A DNA stretch of 32,247 nucleotides from Brachionus koreanus (GCA_016987375.1 PJRA01000263.1:3400944-3433190), one strand, 5' to 3'. Counted from the stretch's first letter, positions 20,968 to 32,247 are shown. Program-made: numbers and translations. The notes: a model not told the origin generated them from the sequence alone.

Positions 20968-23900
20968 TTTTAAATAAAATTAATTTCTTGTACATTATTC
21001 AATATTTGTTTATAGATAATTCTAAATATAATATACAGCTATGTTTTGATGAAAAAGTGAGAAAAAGAAAAAACAAAAAGCGAAATATTTATTCTTATTT
21101 TTTAATATTATAATAATAATATTTAGCTTGCAAATAGTTGCAAGCTTAGCATTCTTGAATTATGAACATATACGTGTAGATGAGTATTTTTTTTTGGTTT
21201 AAAAAAAAGGCCCGAAATACTATGCAAAATTATTTTAATCGAATGAAAACATAATTAGATAAGAGACGGGTGCATTGGGAATCTCTTGGTGAAATTTGAA
21301 AAGATGAAAAATAAGTTTTTTTTTTTTGGCTACAACAGGTGATTTAAACCCAAAACATAAATAGACTAGAAATTTTTTTTAAATGCATTTTATTTTCTGA
21401 AAATAAATGAGAAACTCTTGGAAATTTTTCATAAAAAAATCTTAATATTTTAAATTTATCACAGTCCATTTGACATTTAAAAAATGTTTTTAAAAAACAT
21501 CTTAAAATTACATCAAAAAAAAAAATATTTAAAATATTTGATTTAGTATATTGAACCTTTGAGCGTTTTACTTTAAAATGTTTGATTCAGCTAGCCTATT
21601 CATCTTTTTAGGAGGAAATTTTTAAAAATTTAGAATCTAGAAACAAACTTAATTTTTCAAATCTATTTTAAATTCTAGATGATTTCATTTAATTTAAAAA
21701 TTTAGTTTATGTATACAATATTTAAAAATTCAAATTAATGTTAATTTAATTTGCATTAAAACAAAGAGATTATTTTAAAATTTTTCTTGAAAGTTTTATG
21801 ATCGGTTTTCAGTCAAATGATCGATCTTTAAATAAAATATTCATAAATAAAAATACTATTTAAAACCTACTTAATTAAAATCAATACTAATTCAACTTGT
21901 AATAAATTATTCTGAATTTTTTATCAATTTTAAAATTATTGAATAGTCATCATTCTTTTCTAAAATGAAAAAAATAGAATCGAATCGAAGGTTAAAATTG
22001 ATTGAAAATAAATTTGAAAATCTAATCTGTGAAAAAATATTTCTAATTTATAGAAAAAATAAATTATAATGTTTTTATACATATATGAATCTAAAGATAG
22101 ACGACCGTCTATTTTTAAACTAAAGACAATAAACACAAGACTTTTTGACAAATTTTTAATGTTCGACGTGCTTTCCCATTATAATAATAAATATTATCAC
22201 CAAAAAGCAAACAAATTCGTCAAAAAACTAAGACTATAAAATAATTTGAAGAGTAATTAAGTTTTTCCTATTTTTCTGAGCTATTTTGTACATTTGTTAT
22301 TTATTAAAGGTTGCAAATTAAGTTAGATTAACTAAAATGACAATTTACCAAAAGTCTATTTGTGTTAAATAGACTAACATTAAAAATCGTGCAAAAAACA
22401 GTCTCTTTTGCTATCTATTTCTAAGGACTCATTTGATCAGTAAATATTTTAATTTGATAAAAAATTAAAAATTTGCTAAAAATCCTGATTTTGTAGCTAA
22501 TTTTTAAAGCAAAAAATTTGCATCTAAATTTTCATATAACGTCGTCTAGCTTATTATTAATATTCAATGAATTTATTTAAAAGCTGAGTTTTTTTTTTAA
22601 AAGCTGTTACATAATCGTTCCAATGTTAATAAATTACTTAGCCTGAAGGTAAATTTAAAAACAAATAAACACTTAATTCTGGAATTTATTTGCTTCGTTT
22701 CAAAGTCAAAAATCATTTCTTACACAAGATAAGATTAAGTTAAAATACACTATGCTTAAACATACTTTAAAAAAATTTATTTTAATTACTAAAAGTTTAT
22801 TTTACTAATAATCATAGGTTTTTAATCTAAACAAATAAAAGAAAAATTCAATTAAAAAAAAATTCGATGCTATATTTAAATTATTTATTAATTAATTTTG
22901 AAATAATTTCGAATTCTTAAACTCTTATAATTAAATTTAAAAATAGAAATAACAAAATAAAATTTCAAACCTTTTTTATATAAAAAATTGAGCCTAAAAC
23001 TTACTCAACTTGAGATGAGATGTAAATTAAGATTTTTTAAATCTATGAGAATTTTTTAAAACAAATTTTTACAGCAAAATTGATAATAATTTGATAACAA
23101 TTGATAACAATTTTAGGTATACTACACAATCAGAAAGCATTAAAAATAACAATTTTTGCGTTTCAGCTTTTGTTTTACCTATGATTTGATAATTTCATTT
23201 ATATTTGGCAAGTTAAAGAAAAATTAAATTTGGCTTAGAAAATACACCAAATATATAAAAGATTCATAATTTAAATAAATTAAATTAGTCATTTAAATTT
23301 TTCTATAACTAAAAGAATAATACAAATTACAAATTTTTCAAAAAAAAATCAATGATAAAATATTAGAAATCTGAAATGATTTCTAATGATACATAAACTA
23401 GCAGTGAATTGACAAAATACTAGTAGTGTATTACCTCACCAAAGAGGTTCTTTTTATTAGGAAAAAATTTAAATCCAAAAAATGAATCAAATAGAAAGAA
23501 AGCTTCTATCGTTTCTATTCTCTTCCATTAGAAAAAAAAAACTTATTTTTTTAAGATGCATGATTCATGAATTTTCGTTTAAACGGGATTAAAAATTTTT
23601 ATCAAAGTAAAAGCAATCTAAATAAAAGTACATTTTAGCTCAAATACTAAATGTCTCCTATTTCAGGAAACACGGTTATATTTAAAAGTTTATTGAAGTT
23701 GATGATGTAACCATTAGAATATATTTTAATTTTATAATTTAACACGTTTTATTTTTAAAAATTTTTCAATTATAGCTGATCTATAATTTTTAAAAATTGA
23801 AAATTATTTTAAAATAAAGAAAAAGCTACCTTTGTATTTAATTTTAAAAATTTTAGCTAGAAAGTTTTAAAATTTTTTTCATTACATAAAAATTAAGTTC

Positions 23901-25230
23901 GTCATTAATTTTATGTCTTAAAATTTTATTAAGAAATTTATTAATTACGATCATTAGAGATTTTGAATCTAAAAATTAAATATTAAATGTTTTCATAATT
24001 TTTAAGATTTTCTTAAATTTTGAGATGTATTTCAAAATTTGCTTTAAAAATCTTTTTTATCAATAAATTATGATTATAATAGTGATTAAAAAAATAATTC
24101 CTTTAGGTTTAATAGCTCCAAGTCAAGAAAATGTCTTAATTGTAAATAACTCTCAACTCAAAAAAATTGATATAATGATTAACTTTTAAAAAATTTTGAA
24201 AAATTAGTTTTTATTAATTTTATTTTTATCATTTAAAAAAAAAAGTTTTATAGCTTATAGAAATTTTGAAAACTTAGTTTTCTTTGTAATTATAAATTGA
24301 AAAAAAAGCATTGAAAATCATAAAGTAATTAAATTCTCAAATAAATCTTTGAAGACTAATTCATTTTTATTTATCGTTGAAATTCACTTAATTTTTAAAT
24401 TTGTTCAAAGCACTTATATTGATCTATGTTGTTAAAATAATTGTAATATTTAAAATTCAAGTATTAGTCTTGGATTTAATTAATTTCTATTCAATATTTT
24501 ACATACTTTTTATAATTAGTTTTGGGAAAAGTCATTTTTTGATTAACTTTCATTCAAATAAAAATTTAAAAGCAAAATGTCAAAATTTTAATTAAATTAA
24601 TATATCGGAATGATAAGTAAACTTTAAAAGTAAAAGATTTGAATTAATAATAATTTTTTTCATACTAAAAAATATTATTTTATGAGTTGAGCACTTTTAA
24701 TAAGAATTAATGCAAAAAATACAGATTCAAAAAAATTTCAACTTTTGAAAATTAAATTAAAAAAAATACTATTGAAAAAATTATCTTCAGTCTACAGGAT
24801 AGCTTCGAGAATTTACCCAATGTTTTAAATCCTTAGTTATTTCAATTTCGTTTTAAATTTGAAATAAATTTGATTTTCTGATTTGATTAAAAATTTATAA
24901 GTTTTGAATTATTTTAATGTCGTCTAAAAGGTTTATAGTTCATAAATTCTCTAAGAGCCAGGAAAAATTTGGATCAGGAAAAATCTCAAACATTTTTCCC
25001 AATCAAAATTTGGCTTAAATAAAGTAAAGTATAGTATCAAAAAATGTGGCATAAAAATCAGTTTATTTTAATTATTTTAATTCTAGGACATTGAGCTAAG
25101 TAACTCATTAACTCTTCCAATGCTATTTATTTCTTTCTCTAGCCAGGTTCTATTTTTTTTGCTATTCCACTTCTATATGCCATATCATGTGTATCAAAAT
25201 ATAAATATATATTTATATATATTATTAATA
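20968..25230. other. AT-rich intergenic region upstream of furry
   Basis: No coding region supported. It should include the furry promoter and 5' UTR on the minus strand near 20968, but no convincing core promoter element is visible. A perfect hairpin with 9-bp arms (AGCTTGCAA, loop ATAG, TTGCAAGCT) sits at 21125-21146. Open frames at 21960-22151 and 24401-24595 are Lys/Ile/Phe-rich and look like chance. Confidence 0.6.
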
Positions 25231-25938
25231 TATATATGTTCTATCCAAATTATAAATATGCAAGATTTATAAATTAACCTTTTCAAATTATAAATTGTCA
25301 AATTGGATATACTAAATTATAAATTGTCAAATATATTATAAATATTGATAAAATTACCGGTTTACTTATAAAAAAAATGGAAGGAAAAACATAACAAAAA
25401 AGGAAATAAATGAACACTTGATTTTGCTGTAAATGGTAAGGTAAGTGTTTTGATTCCAAGTATACTTAGGAGAAGTAGTGACCTACCTCGATTACTTGAC
25501 ATAGTTCGGAAAGTTAATAATGAAGGACAATTTCGTTAAATAGCTATGGTGCATGGAATATTAAGAGATAGTCTACGTGCTTGTGGTTTGGAAATATATC
25601 ATGGTCCATTAAATTTTGATTATTCAACTATTAAAAATAAGATTTCATTAAGGAAAGCTGCTAAAAAAACTAATTAAAGAGATAAGGAAATTAAGAAAAT
25701 GTACCGGTAAAAAATACAAATGCTTTATTTCAGATATCAAATTTAATTCACATTGACATATTAAATTAGTAAATAAATGTCGTAAAAATAAAATTTGACT
25801 ATTTTAATTTAATTTCTGTTTAATTGACTGTTTATTAAAATTAGTTTATTAATGAAATAATCATATTTGACAATAATATAATTTGAAAAGGTAAATTTAT
25901 AAATCTTGCATATTTATAATTTGGATAGAACATATATA
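25231..25938. mobile_element. 708-bp element with ~73-bp terminal inverted repeats and a decayed internal ORF
   Basis: The left arm 25231-25303 and right arm 25865-25938 are reverse complements. The outer ~60 bp (starting TATATATGTTCTATCCAAAT) differ by about one base; the inner part, ending GTCAAAT, has a few differences. The interior reads SVLIPSILRRSSDLPRLLDI, VRKVNNEGQFR, a stop, then IAMVHGILRDSLRACGLEIY and DYSTIKNKISLRKAAKKTN on the plus strand. That is a mostly open but broken frame I cannot assign. The ends sit in TA repeats, so the target duplication is ambiguous. The well-preserved arms suggest a comparatively recent insertion of a non-autonomous DNA transposon. Confidence 0.78.
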
Positions 25939-25990
25939 AAAAAAAAATTGTTATATTTTTAAAATTTTATTTGTGTAAAAGTTGGTTAAA

Positions 25991-26048
25991 ACGGCCAACA
26001 CCAAGTTTTGGCGGCCCAGTGGCCGTCAGTGATGGTACCAATCACTGC
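25991..26048. repeat. second GGCC-rich block with palindromic end
   Basis: A short GC-rich stretch has ACGGCCAACACC, GGCGGCCCAGTGGCCG and then a near-palindrome CAGTGATGGTACCAATCACTG (26027-26047). It shares the GGCC-type motif with the block at 18155-18318 and may be the end of a related element. Confidence 0.42.
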
Positions 26049-26830
26049 TTATATTGCTGATATTGCAAATTATTTTTTTTAATTTTCCTAACAAATATTA
26101 TTGCTGTTTATCTATTGAATTAAAACAATAAGTAATTGAAATCTGAAAAATATTATTTGTAAGAATCAAAATATTGAATCAAATTAAATAAATTAAGAAG
26201 AACTGATGTGATAAGTTTTGTAATGAAAAATGTGAGCTTAATAGAACTTTAAAATTTTATTTAATAGAATTTTAAAAATTTTAAATCCTATTTGGATTTA
26301 CCAATTAAATTGGAATTGTCTGTTCAGGAGAAAAAAAATTTGAAAATTTCAACGTTTAACGTGTACTCGTTTTGAATATTTCAAAGCCTATGCTGTTAGC
26401 ATATTTTATTTTTAATTATTAATTTATTTAATTAGGAATTATTAATAGTTGTAATTAATTAAAAGCTAAAAGTTGTTGCGAAAAACTTTTTGATTATGTT
26501 TTAGGTCAAAAGCCGAAACCAGGTAGAAAAAAAAGGCTAAAGCTTAGAAAGTAATACAAAATAGTTAACTCTTTAATTTGTATATTTAATGTTTGTTTTA
26601 TTAAAATTGAAATAAATCAGAATTTTTGTTGATAATCTTTAACCTTAAATAAGATTAGAATTTCTAAAAAAAAATTAGAAAATTATTTATAAAATGAAAA
26701 ATTTAAGCAATTAAAAATTAACAAGCCGATATTATTTGATAATTCTTCTATTCAAGACATTTTTTCTTTATAAATTTCGATAATTAAGTATAAAATTCAA
26801 AATAATCTGAAGAAATAAAAATATATAATT
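26049..26830. other. AT-rich intergenic stretch, nothing identified
   Basis: No coding potential, repeat family or RNA gene recognised. Some of it may be older 5' sequence of the LINE relic that follows. Confidence 0.5.
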
Positions 26831-27520
26831 AAAAGTTTTGGGTATTTTCATATAAAGTGATTTAAATGGAGTATCCAAATCAAAAATGCTACGGCTAAAG
26901 CAAATAGAACGTTAAGTCTAATTAAGAAAGCATTTAAGTATCCTAGTAGCAAGACTATTAAATTTTTGTATTGTTCAATGGTTAGACCACATCTGGAATA
27001 TTCTGTCAGTGTTTAGTGTCCTTATTTAGAAAAAGACATAAATGAGCTTGAGAGAGTTAACGAAGAGCAACAAAGTTGATTCTAGAAATGTGTAATTTAG
27101 ATTATCAACAATGTTTGTTTAGGCTGGATTTAACTAACTTGAGAACAAGAAGATTAAGAGGTGATCTAATGTAAATCTCTAAATTGGTAAACAATTATAA
27201 ACAAATTGAATTTAATAAAGGAATCAACTATAGTCTTAACACAAAACCTGGTAGCCGAAAATACGAATTGAAGAGAAATAGCTACTGTCTAAGACGTGAA
27301 TGAATAAATAGCTGTCTTCCGAGATGTAACTTATTTACAAATAGAGCCGAGAATGGATGAAATAAACTCCCAGAAGATGGATTAAAAGAAAAAAATCTAA
27401 ATAGTTTCAAAGCGAAGCTTGATGGTTGGATGACGAAACATAAAGAAACGACTGATACAATTCTTTAGAGCTATGCTTATTCTCTAAGCTGCAGTTTAAT
27501 CTACTACTACTACTACTACT
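26831..27520 (+). mobile_element. CR1-like LINE relic, 5'-truncated 3' end with (CTA)n tail
   Basis: Plus-strand translation reads FKWSIQIKNATAKANRTLSL, IKKAFKYPSSKTIKFLYCSM and VRPHLEYSVSV, then a stop in place of a Trp codon, CPYLEKDINELERV, and after frame breaks RTRRLRGDLM, NRAENGWNKLPEDG and NSFKAKLDGWM. This is the region after the RT catalytic core through the C-terminus of CR1/L2-type ORF2. It is followed by a (CTA)n microsatellite (27501-27520), as expected for the 3' end of this LINE group. 5' truncation is the usual outcome of LINE insertion. Several stops make it inactive. Confidence 0.85.
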
Positions 27521-28784
27521 TAAGGTGAATCGCTTTTAACTTTAATTGACACTATAAATCATTTTTATTGTTATTTAAAGATAATGTTTTCACTATTTTT
27601 GCTTTCCAACTAATAATTTTTTCTTTTTTTACATATTATACGCGAAAATAAAGCTAACTATTGCTTTTTTTTTGGCATTATATTTGCTTCACATGAAAAT
27701 TTTTACCGAATAATCATAGCTTTTAATAGCTGTTACAAAAGAGTTAGCAAAAATTAAGCATCTGAAATAAATATAACATATTTTTATTTTAATGCAATAA
27801 AAATAAAAGAAGAGAAAACTGAAAGGGTCGAAAAGACCTCATCCGACCTTTGAGTGTTTAAAATCATAACTATGTTAGATCAAATTTCTCTTGATTTGAA
27901 ATAGTTAATTAAGCTTATCTTCGCATTGGGCTAATTACCCGACCGTCCAAGGATTATAAAAAAGTTACTAAGAAATCATTAAAGCAGAAAGAAGCTCACG
28001 GAATCGACTTGAGTGGAAATCAAAAATTATTAATCCTATGCTCCACAAAAAGAGAATAAGGAAACAAAAATCTCTTAATTTGAAATTCTTCATTTTCTTT
28101 ATTTTAAAAAAATTTAAATAAAATTAATTTTATTATATAAAAAATAAATATTTTGATCACTAATATTTTACTAAACTCATTGAAATTTTGTTGAATCAGC
28201 GTTTAAACCATTTAGTAAAGTTAAATTTGTAGATAAAATTCATTTTTAAAGTAGAAGCCCATTTTGGATTAGTATGATGAATTAGGTACCAATCCAATTT
28301 TCTTTTCATGCTTTAAAATACACACTGTTTAATAATTTATTTTAATTCAAAGAATAAGCCTCATCATTTAGAAGAATATTATGAATCCTAGAAAAATTAT
28401 CAATTCATATTAATCAGCATTATTGAGTTTTGTGCTTCTACACTTTTTTTCTACGCTAAATGTTGAAAGAAACTAAACTGGATTTTAATAACCATTTATA
28501 ATCATCATCATTTGTTTTTAAGCAAGCTTTCTAGAGTTAATGAAGAAAATTTACTACTTGATTCATTTTAGAGTCATTTTCTAGATTTATTTTTTTAAAA
28601 GATTACAAAAAATATGCGTAACCTATTTTGAAGAAATTTGTTTTTAATTTTGTTTAAATTTAACCATCAAACTTCAAAACAAGCTCATTTATCTAGATAT
28701 TTAACATCTTTAAATAGAACATTTTAAATCATATTTCTCAAAATTCTTAATTTAAATTTAGATCTTGTAAGATCCATATTTGCA
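27521..28784. other. intergenic region upstream of the peptide transporter
   Basis: Apart from the rRNA-like stretch at 27820-28010, it is AT-rich sequence with no gene. It must contain the transporter promoter and 5' UTR. An AG after a T-rich run at 28761-28762 could be the acceptor of a non-coding first exon, but this is not decidable. Confidence 0.5.
27820..28010 (+). pseudogene. possible decayed mitochondrial LSU rRNA insert (NUMT)
   Basis: GGGTCGAAAAGACCTCATCC resembles the conserved GACGAGAAGACCCTAT element of mitochondrial 16S rRNA. About 110 nt later CGCATTGGGCTAATTACCCG and then ATAAAAAAGTTACTAAG recall, in the correct order, the TTGGGGCGAC and AAAAAGTTACYYNAGGGATAA elements of the same molecule. 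Local GC is higher than the surroundings. The spacing is plausible, but the later motifs are degenerate, so this remains a suggestion. Confidence 0.35.
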
Positions 28785-29241
28785 ATGGAAGAGAATTCAA
28801 TCGATGAAAAAAAAACTAATTTTGAACTTTACGAGACATGTGGTTCCAACATGCCTGATAAATTTGAAGATGATCAAATAAGCGAAAAAAATAAATATCC
28901 AAGAACAGTTTTTTTGATTATTTTAAATGAATTTTGTGAACGTTTTTCATATTATGGCATTAGGACAGTTTTATTTTTGTATTTGACTAATTTTATTAGG
29001 ATTGAACAGCATTCGGCTACAGCTATTTATCATGCCTTCACAGTTATTTGTTATTTTACGCCAGTATTGGGTGCCATTCTGGCTGATGGTTACCTTGGTC
29101 TATACAAGACAATTTTGTATGTATCAATAGTATATTGCATTGGAGAGATAATTCTTACTTTGACGAGTGTAATACCTTTGGGAGCACCTAATATTGCTGG
29201 ACCAGCGGTCTCATTGTTTATAATAGCTGTTGGAACCGGAG
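28785..29241 (+). CDS. peptide transporter coding exon 1 (residues 1-152)
   Basis: Cytoplasmic N-terminus of about 37 polar, acidic residues, then helices 1 to 4. It ends one base into a Gly codon at the donor GTAATG (29242). Reading past the donor gives NENLSNTFF and then a stop, so the splice is needed to keep GTGGIKPCV. Confidence 0.92.
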
Positions 29242-31624
29242 GTAATGAAAATTTAAGCAATACATTTTTTATTTGTTCATAAAAGTAATTATATCAGGTC
29301 AATTTTTTTTAGAAAATAGGAATCCAAAAAAAATGACTTAAGAATATAAAAATATTTATAGGGAATTATTCCTAGGTTATAGAAAGACTGAATTTCAAAT
29401 TTAATATGCTTAAATAAATTTTGCTTAATTACTAAAAATTTTAAAATACCAATAGTTTTAGTCAGCTAAGAAGTATTAATGGCAAATGAATTTTTAAAAT
29501 CTTTTAAAAAATAAACGATTCTGTGAAACTCAACTCAAAACTTAATTTTAATTGTTTTTTAAATGCAACAGACAATTTGTTTAAAGATATTTTATCAAAT
29601 CCATTATGGCCGATGCTTTTAACAGCAAAAGTGTTATATAAAAGAATAGATGAATAAAAACTTTTTAAATTAATCCAAACAATGGTTCAAAAGTTTAATT
29701 TAATTTTTTTTTATAATTATCTATTTTCCAAAGAAAAAATATAAAAATAATTAATTTTTTAAAGTGTTTTTTAAATTTAATTTAACTTTCAGGAATCAAA
29801 CCGTGTGTGAGTGCATTCGGAGGAAACCAATTTCATCCATCGCAAAAGAAATATCTGGCTACTTTTTTTTCGGTTTTTTATTTGAGCATAAATATCGGAA
29901 GTACTATTGGAACTATTCTCACACCGATATTCAGAAATGATGTCAAATGTTTCGGTCAAGATTGCTATCCACTAGCCTTTGGTGTACCTGCAATTGTAAT
30001 GGTGGCTTCAATTATAATTTATGCTGTTGGCACTCCTTTTTACAACAGATCCGATGAAATAAATAAAAAGGGAAATAATATAATTGTTCAAACTGCTGAT
30101 TGCATTTTTACAGCTATTAAAAACAAAATCAAATTAAGAAACATAGAAAAAAAAGAACACTGGCTTGATTATGCCGAATCTAAATACTCTAGCCAAATGA
30201 TTTTCGATGTTAAAGCTTTTTATAAAATTTTTATTGTATTTCTTCCATTGCCAATATTCTGGGCTTTGTATGATCAACAAGGTTCTAGATGGACAGCTCA
30301 AGCTCAACAATTAAATGGAAAATTAGGAAAATGGATGATAAAACCTGATCAATTTCAGGCCGTTAACCCAATTTTCATTGTTGCTTTAGTTCCCTTATTT
30401 GATTTTGTAATATATCCATTATTTTCAAAATATAATATCCTTAAAAAAGAACTTCATCGAATGTCAATTGGTCTCATTTTTGCTATTCTATCATTCGGAA
30501 TTGCTGCGTTACTTGAAAATAGAATGCAAGCATCATCAAAATTGCTCAATCCCTCAAACAGAATTAGATTTGTAAATTTGTCTCCATGTGATATCTCATT
30601 TTACCAACAAAATGAGGCCTTACTTAACCTTGATAAATCAAATCGAACATTAGAAATATCAGAAAATTTTTACGAAAAAAATTTTAAAGAAAAACTATTT
30701 CAATTAAAATCAACTTGCTCGATTGGATCTAAAATTTTCACAATTTCCAATGCAGTACAGATTAGTGTTCTTAATTCTCCCAAAAATGTATTTTTTTATC
30801 TAAATGATAACAAAATCAGCTCATATGATTATTCATTCAGTCATAATGACCAAGTAATTGGCTTTAGCCAAATTAGATTCATAAAATTTAGGACATCCAA
30901 CTTGGGAGTTTTATATTCCAAAGTTTACAATAATATCATAAGCTATAGAAATGAAAAATTTGATAAAATGAATAGTACAAATTATTTGGATAAAGATAAA
31001 AATTTCATTGTTGACTATACTACAATTGACTATAGCGATTACAAAATTTCAATTCGAAATGCAACAAACGAACTATTAGGATTTGACACAACATTCGAAA
31101 CATGCGGTAGGTATACAATTTTGTTGTATTCGAATCCGAATAGAAGAAATCAGCTTGACTATATCGTTTTGACTGATATATATCCGAATGGTCTGCATCT
31201 TTGTTGGCAGTTGATTCAAATTTTTATAATGACTGTTGGAGAGGTCATGTTCTCAATTAGCGGCATTTCGTTTGCTTATTCTCAGGCACCTTCATCTATG
31301 AAATCTGTTATGCAAGCTCTATGGTGTTTAACTGTTGCTTTTGGAAATCTAATTGTAGTTGTGATCGCCGAGGCTAAGTTTGTTGAGAATTCAGTGAATG
31401 AATATTTTATTTTTATAGGACTTTTGACTTTTGCTACAGTAATTTTTATAATTTTATCATGGCGATACAAGTACACTGACAAAAATGATGATGACTCCTT
31501 GCGAGACAATAAAACAGAATCAAGTGTTGATCAAATAGAGCCTTTAAAGCACTCTATTCATGCCAAATACTCAACCGATTCCGAAGTAAAATTGGTTACT
31601 TTGAGTGCATTGGATGCTAACTAA
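28785..31624 (+). CDS. Proton-coupled oligopeptide transporter, SLC15A1/2 (PEPT/POT) family, two coding exons
   Basis: Exons 28785-29241 and 29793-31624 join to 2,289 nt, 762 residues, close to the ~710-730 of vertebrate PEPT1/2. POT proteins are 12-helix plasma-membrane carriers of the major facilitator fold that import di- and tripeptides driven by a proton gradient (family knowledge). Visible signatures are the ExxERFxYYG motif in helix 1 (EFCERFSYYG, 49-58), LGAILADGYLG after helix 2, GTGGIKPCVSAFGGNQF across the splice (150-166), FSVFYLSINIGS, and FWALYDQQGSRW in helix 7 (308-319). A large extracellular domain between helices 9 and 10 spans about 398-617, as in animal PEPTs. Helices 10-12 follow, then a ~50-residue polar cytoplasmic tail. 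The ATG is the first in-frame Met after an upstream stop about 70 nt away, and has G at +4. PEPT1-like versus PEPT2-like cannot be decided here. Confidence 0.95.
29242..29792 (+). other. peptide transporter intron (551 nt)
   Basis: Donor GTAATG, acceptor TTAACTTTCAG, phase 1. AT-rich with stops in all plus-strand frames and nothing else recognised. It interrupts the GTGG|IKPC motif. Confidence 0.88.
29793..31624 (+). CDS. peptide transporter coding exon 2 (residues 153-762)
   Basis: Acceptor TTAACTTTCAG (AG at 29791-29792). The first two bases complete Gly, followed by IKPCVSAFGG. It encodes helices 5-12, the helix 7 signature, the divergent extracellular domain (about 220 residues, Asn-rich with several NxS/T sequons) and the C-terminal tail. 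Stop TAA at 31622-31624. Confidence 0.94.
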
Positions 31625-31659
31625 TTGTGTAAAGTTTATTTTATAATTATTCTTTTATA

Positions 31660-31665
31660 AATAAA
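31660..31665 (+). promoter_or_regulatory. poly(A) signal AATAAA of the peptide transporter
   Basis: A canonical AATAAA lies 36 nt after the stop codon, followed by T-rich sequence, a usual arrangement for 3' end processing. In such AT-rich DNA the hexamer also occurs by chance, so position is the main support. Confidence 0.5.
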
Positions 31666-32090
31666 AATAATCTTATTTTTTTATAATTTTGTTTTTTTAA
31701 ATATCTATAATTTATGGTGTAATTAATTGCATTTAGTTTTTTTTAAATGTTTATAAATTTTTGTTTATTTATCTCTTAAAGCTTTTTTATAAATTTCATT
31801 GATTTTATAATAATAACATAGATAGTAAGAAGGGTTAAAAATTGGTTTAAGATTCAAAGAACCTCAATCCATAAATTAATAGGCATGCAATTTCAGTCAA
31901 CCTTTCTTAAATCGGAACTCCTTTATTCGTACCATTTGGGTTTCGGACAGTTTTTATGGGACCCGACCTCCAATATAATACCTTTAATACAAATTTCTTT
32001 ACTTTAAATCGAAATAAAAGTCCGGTTTAATTTAATTTTTCACTCGAACCAAAAAAAAATAAAAAGATTAATTTATATACATATTGTAAC
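31666..32090. other. AT-rich 3' flank of the transporter
   Basis: No gene seen. Around 31900-31970 the composition is slightly less AT-rich (GGGACCCGACC), but no family was recognised. Confidence 0.45.
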
Positions 32091-32247
32091 ATGAAAATTT
32101 TAAAAAGAAAATTTTTATCGCCTATTTCGAAAATGTTTGAAAAACTTTTAGCGAAGCAGATAAGCTTTTATTTTGAGTCAAACAGTATTTTTTTTAATGG
32201 TCAGCACGGTTTTAGATCTGGGCATTCCTGTCAAACCGCTGTCCATG
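32091..32247 (+). mobile_element. LINE reverse transcriptase fragment running off the window
   Basis: An open frame to the window edge reads FLSPISKMFEKLLAKQISFY followed by NGQHGFRSGHSCQTAVH. This is the RT fingers region of non-LTR retrotransposons (RPISLLPxISKxFEK...QxGFRxGxS). There are no stops in the visible 52 codons. The expected upstream blocks (PIFKKGD, NYRP) are not readable, so the left side is truncated or diverged. Its family may differ from the two CR1-like relics, judging by the FEKLL and GHSCQTA variants. Confidence 0.8.

Noticed and set aside
21125..21146. Perfect 9-bp hairpin upstream of furry as a regulatory or RNA element
   Set aside because: Small hairpins are common in AT-rich DNA and there is no supporting context, so it is recorded only within the intergenic entry.
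1..32247. CRISPR arrays, tRNA genes, bacterial operons or ribosome binding sites
   Set aside because: No regularly spaced direct repeats, no tRNA cloverleaf recognised by eye, and the window is clearly eukaryotic.

Overview
The window is AT-rich animal nuclear DNA. It holds spliced protein genes with GT-AG introns, decayed retrotransposons and DNA transposons, no operons and no bacterial signals. The two genes are typical metazoan ones: a furry (FRY) scaffold and a proton-coupled peptide transporter (SLC15/POT). Very low intergenic GC and a set of 50-61 nt introns would fit a compact invertebrate genome such as a monogonont rotifer. That placement is a guess; the window itself only supports a bilaterian-like animal.

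Layout. Positions 1-1150 hold a degenerate GACTT-motif block and a minus-strand CR1-like LINE relic. Positions 1916-20967 on the minus strand are one gene, furry. I traced nine coding exons with consistent phases, summing to 11,430 nt (3,809 residues plus stop). One exon is 9,062 nt long; the others are small, including exons of 31 and 51 nt. Three large introns carry mobile DNA: an inverted-repeat element and an unexplained coding fossil in intron 6 (2795-4454), a mariner relic in intron 5 (5353-8829), and a GGCC-rich block plus a Tc1-like TIR element in intron 4 (17892-20099). The only assembly gap (342 N) lies inside that Tc1-like element.

Positions 20968-28784 are a 7.8 kb divergent intergenic region. 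It contains a TIR element with arms of about 73 bp (25231-25938), a second GGCC block, a CR1-like LINE 3' end with a (CTA)n tail, and a stretch resembling a decayed mitochondrial large-subunit rRNA copy. Positions 28785-31624 on the plus strand are the peptide transporter in two coding exons, followed by a poly(A) signal. The last 157 nt enter the reverse transcriptase of another LINE that runs off the window.

The two genes have no evident functional link. Furry is a cytoplasmic scaffold for NDR-family kinases that controls cell shape and polarised growth; the transporter is a plasma-membrane di/tripeptide carrier. I found no previously undescribed multi-gene system. The most interesting signals are the intronless, compositionally distinct 9 kb exon inside a gene otherwise split into small exons, and three terminal-inverted-repeat elements.
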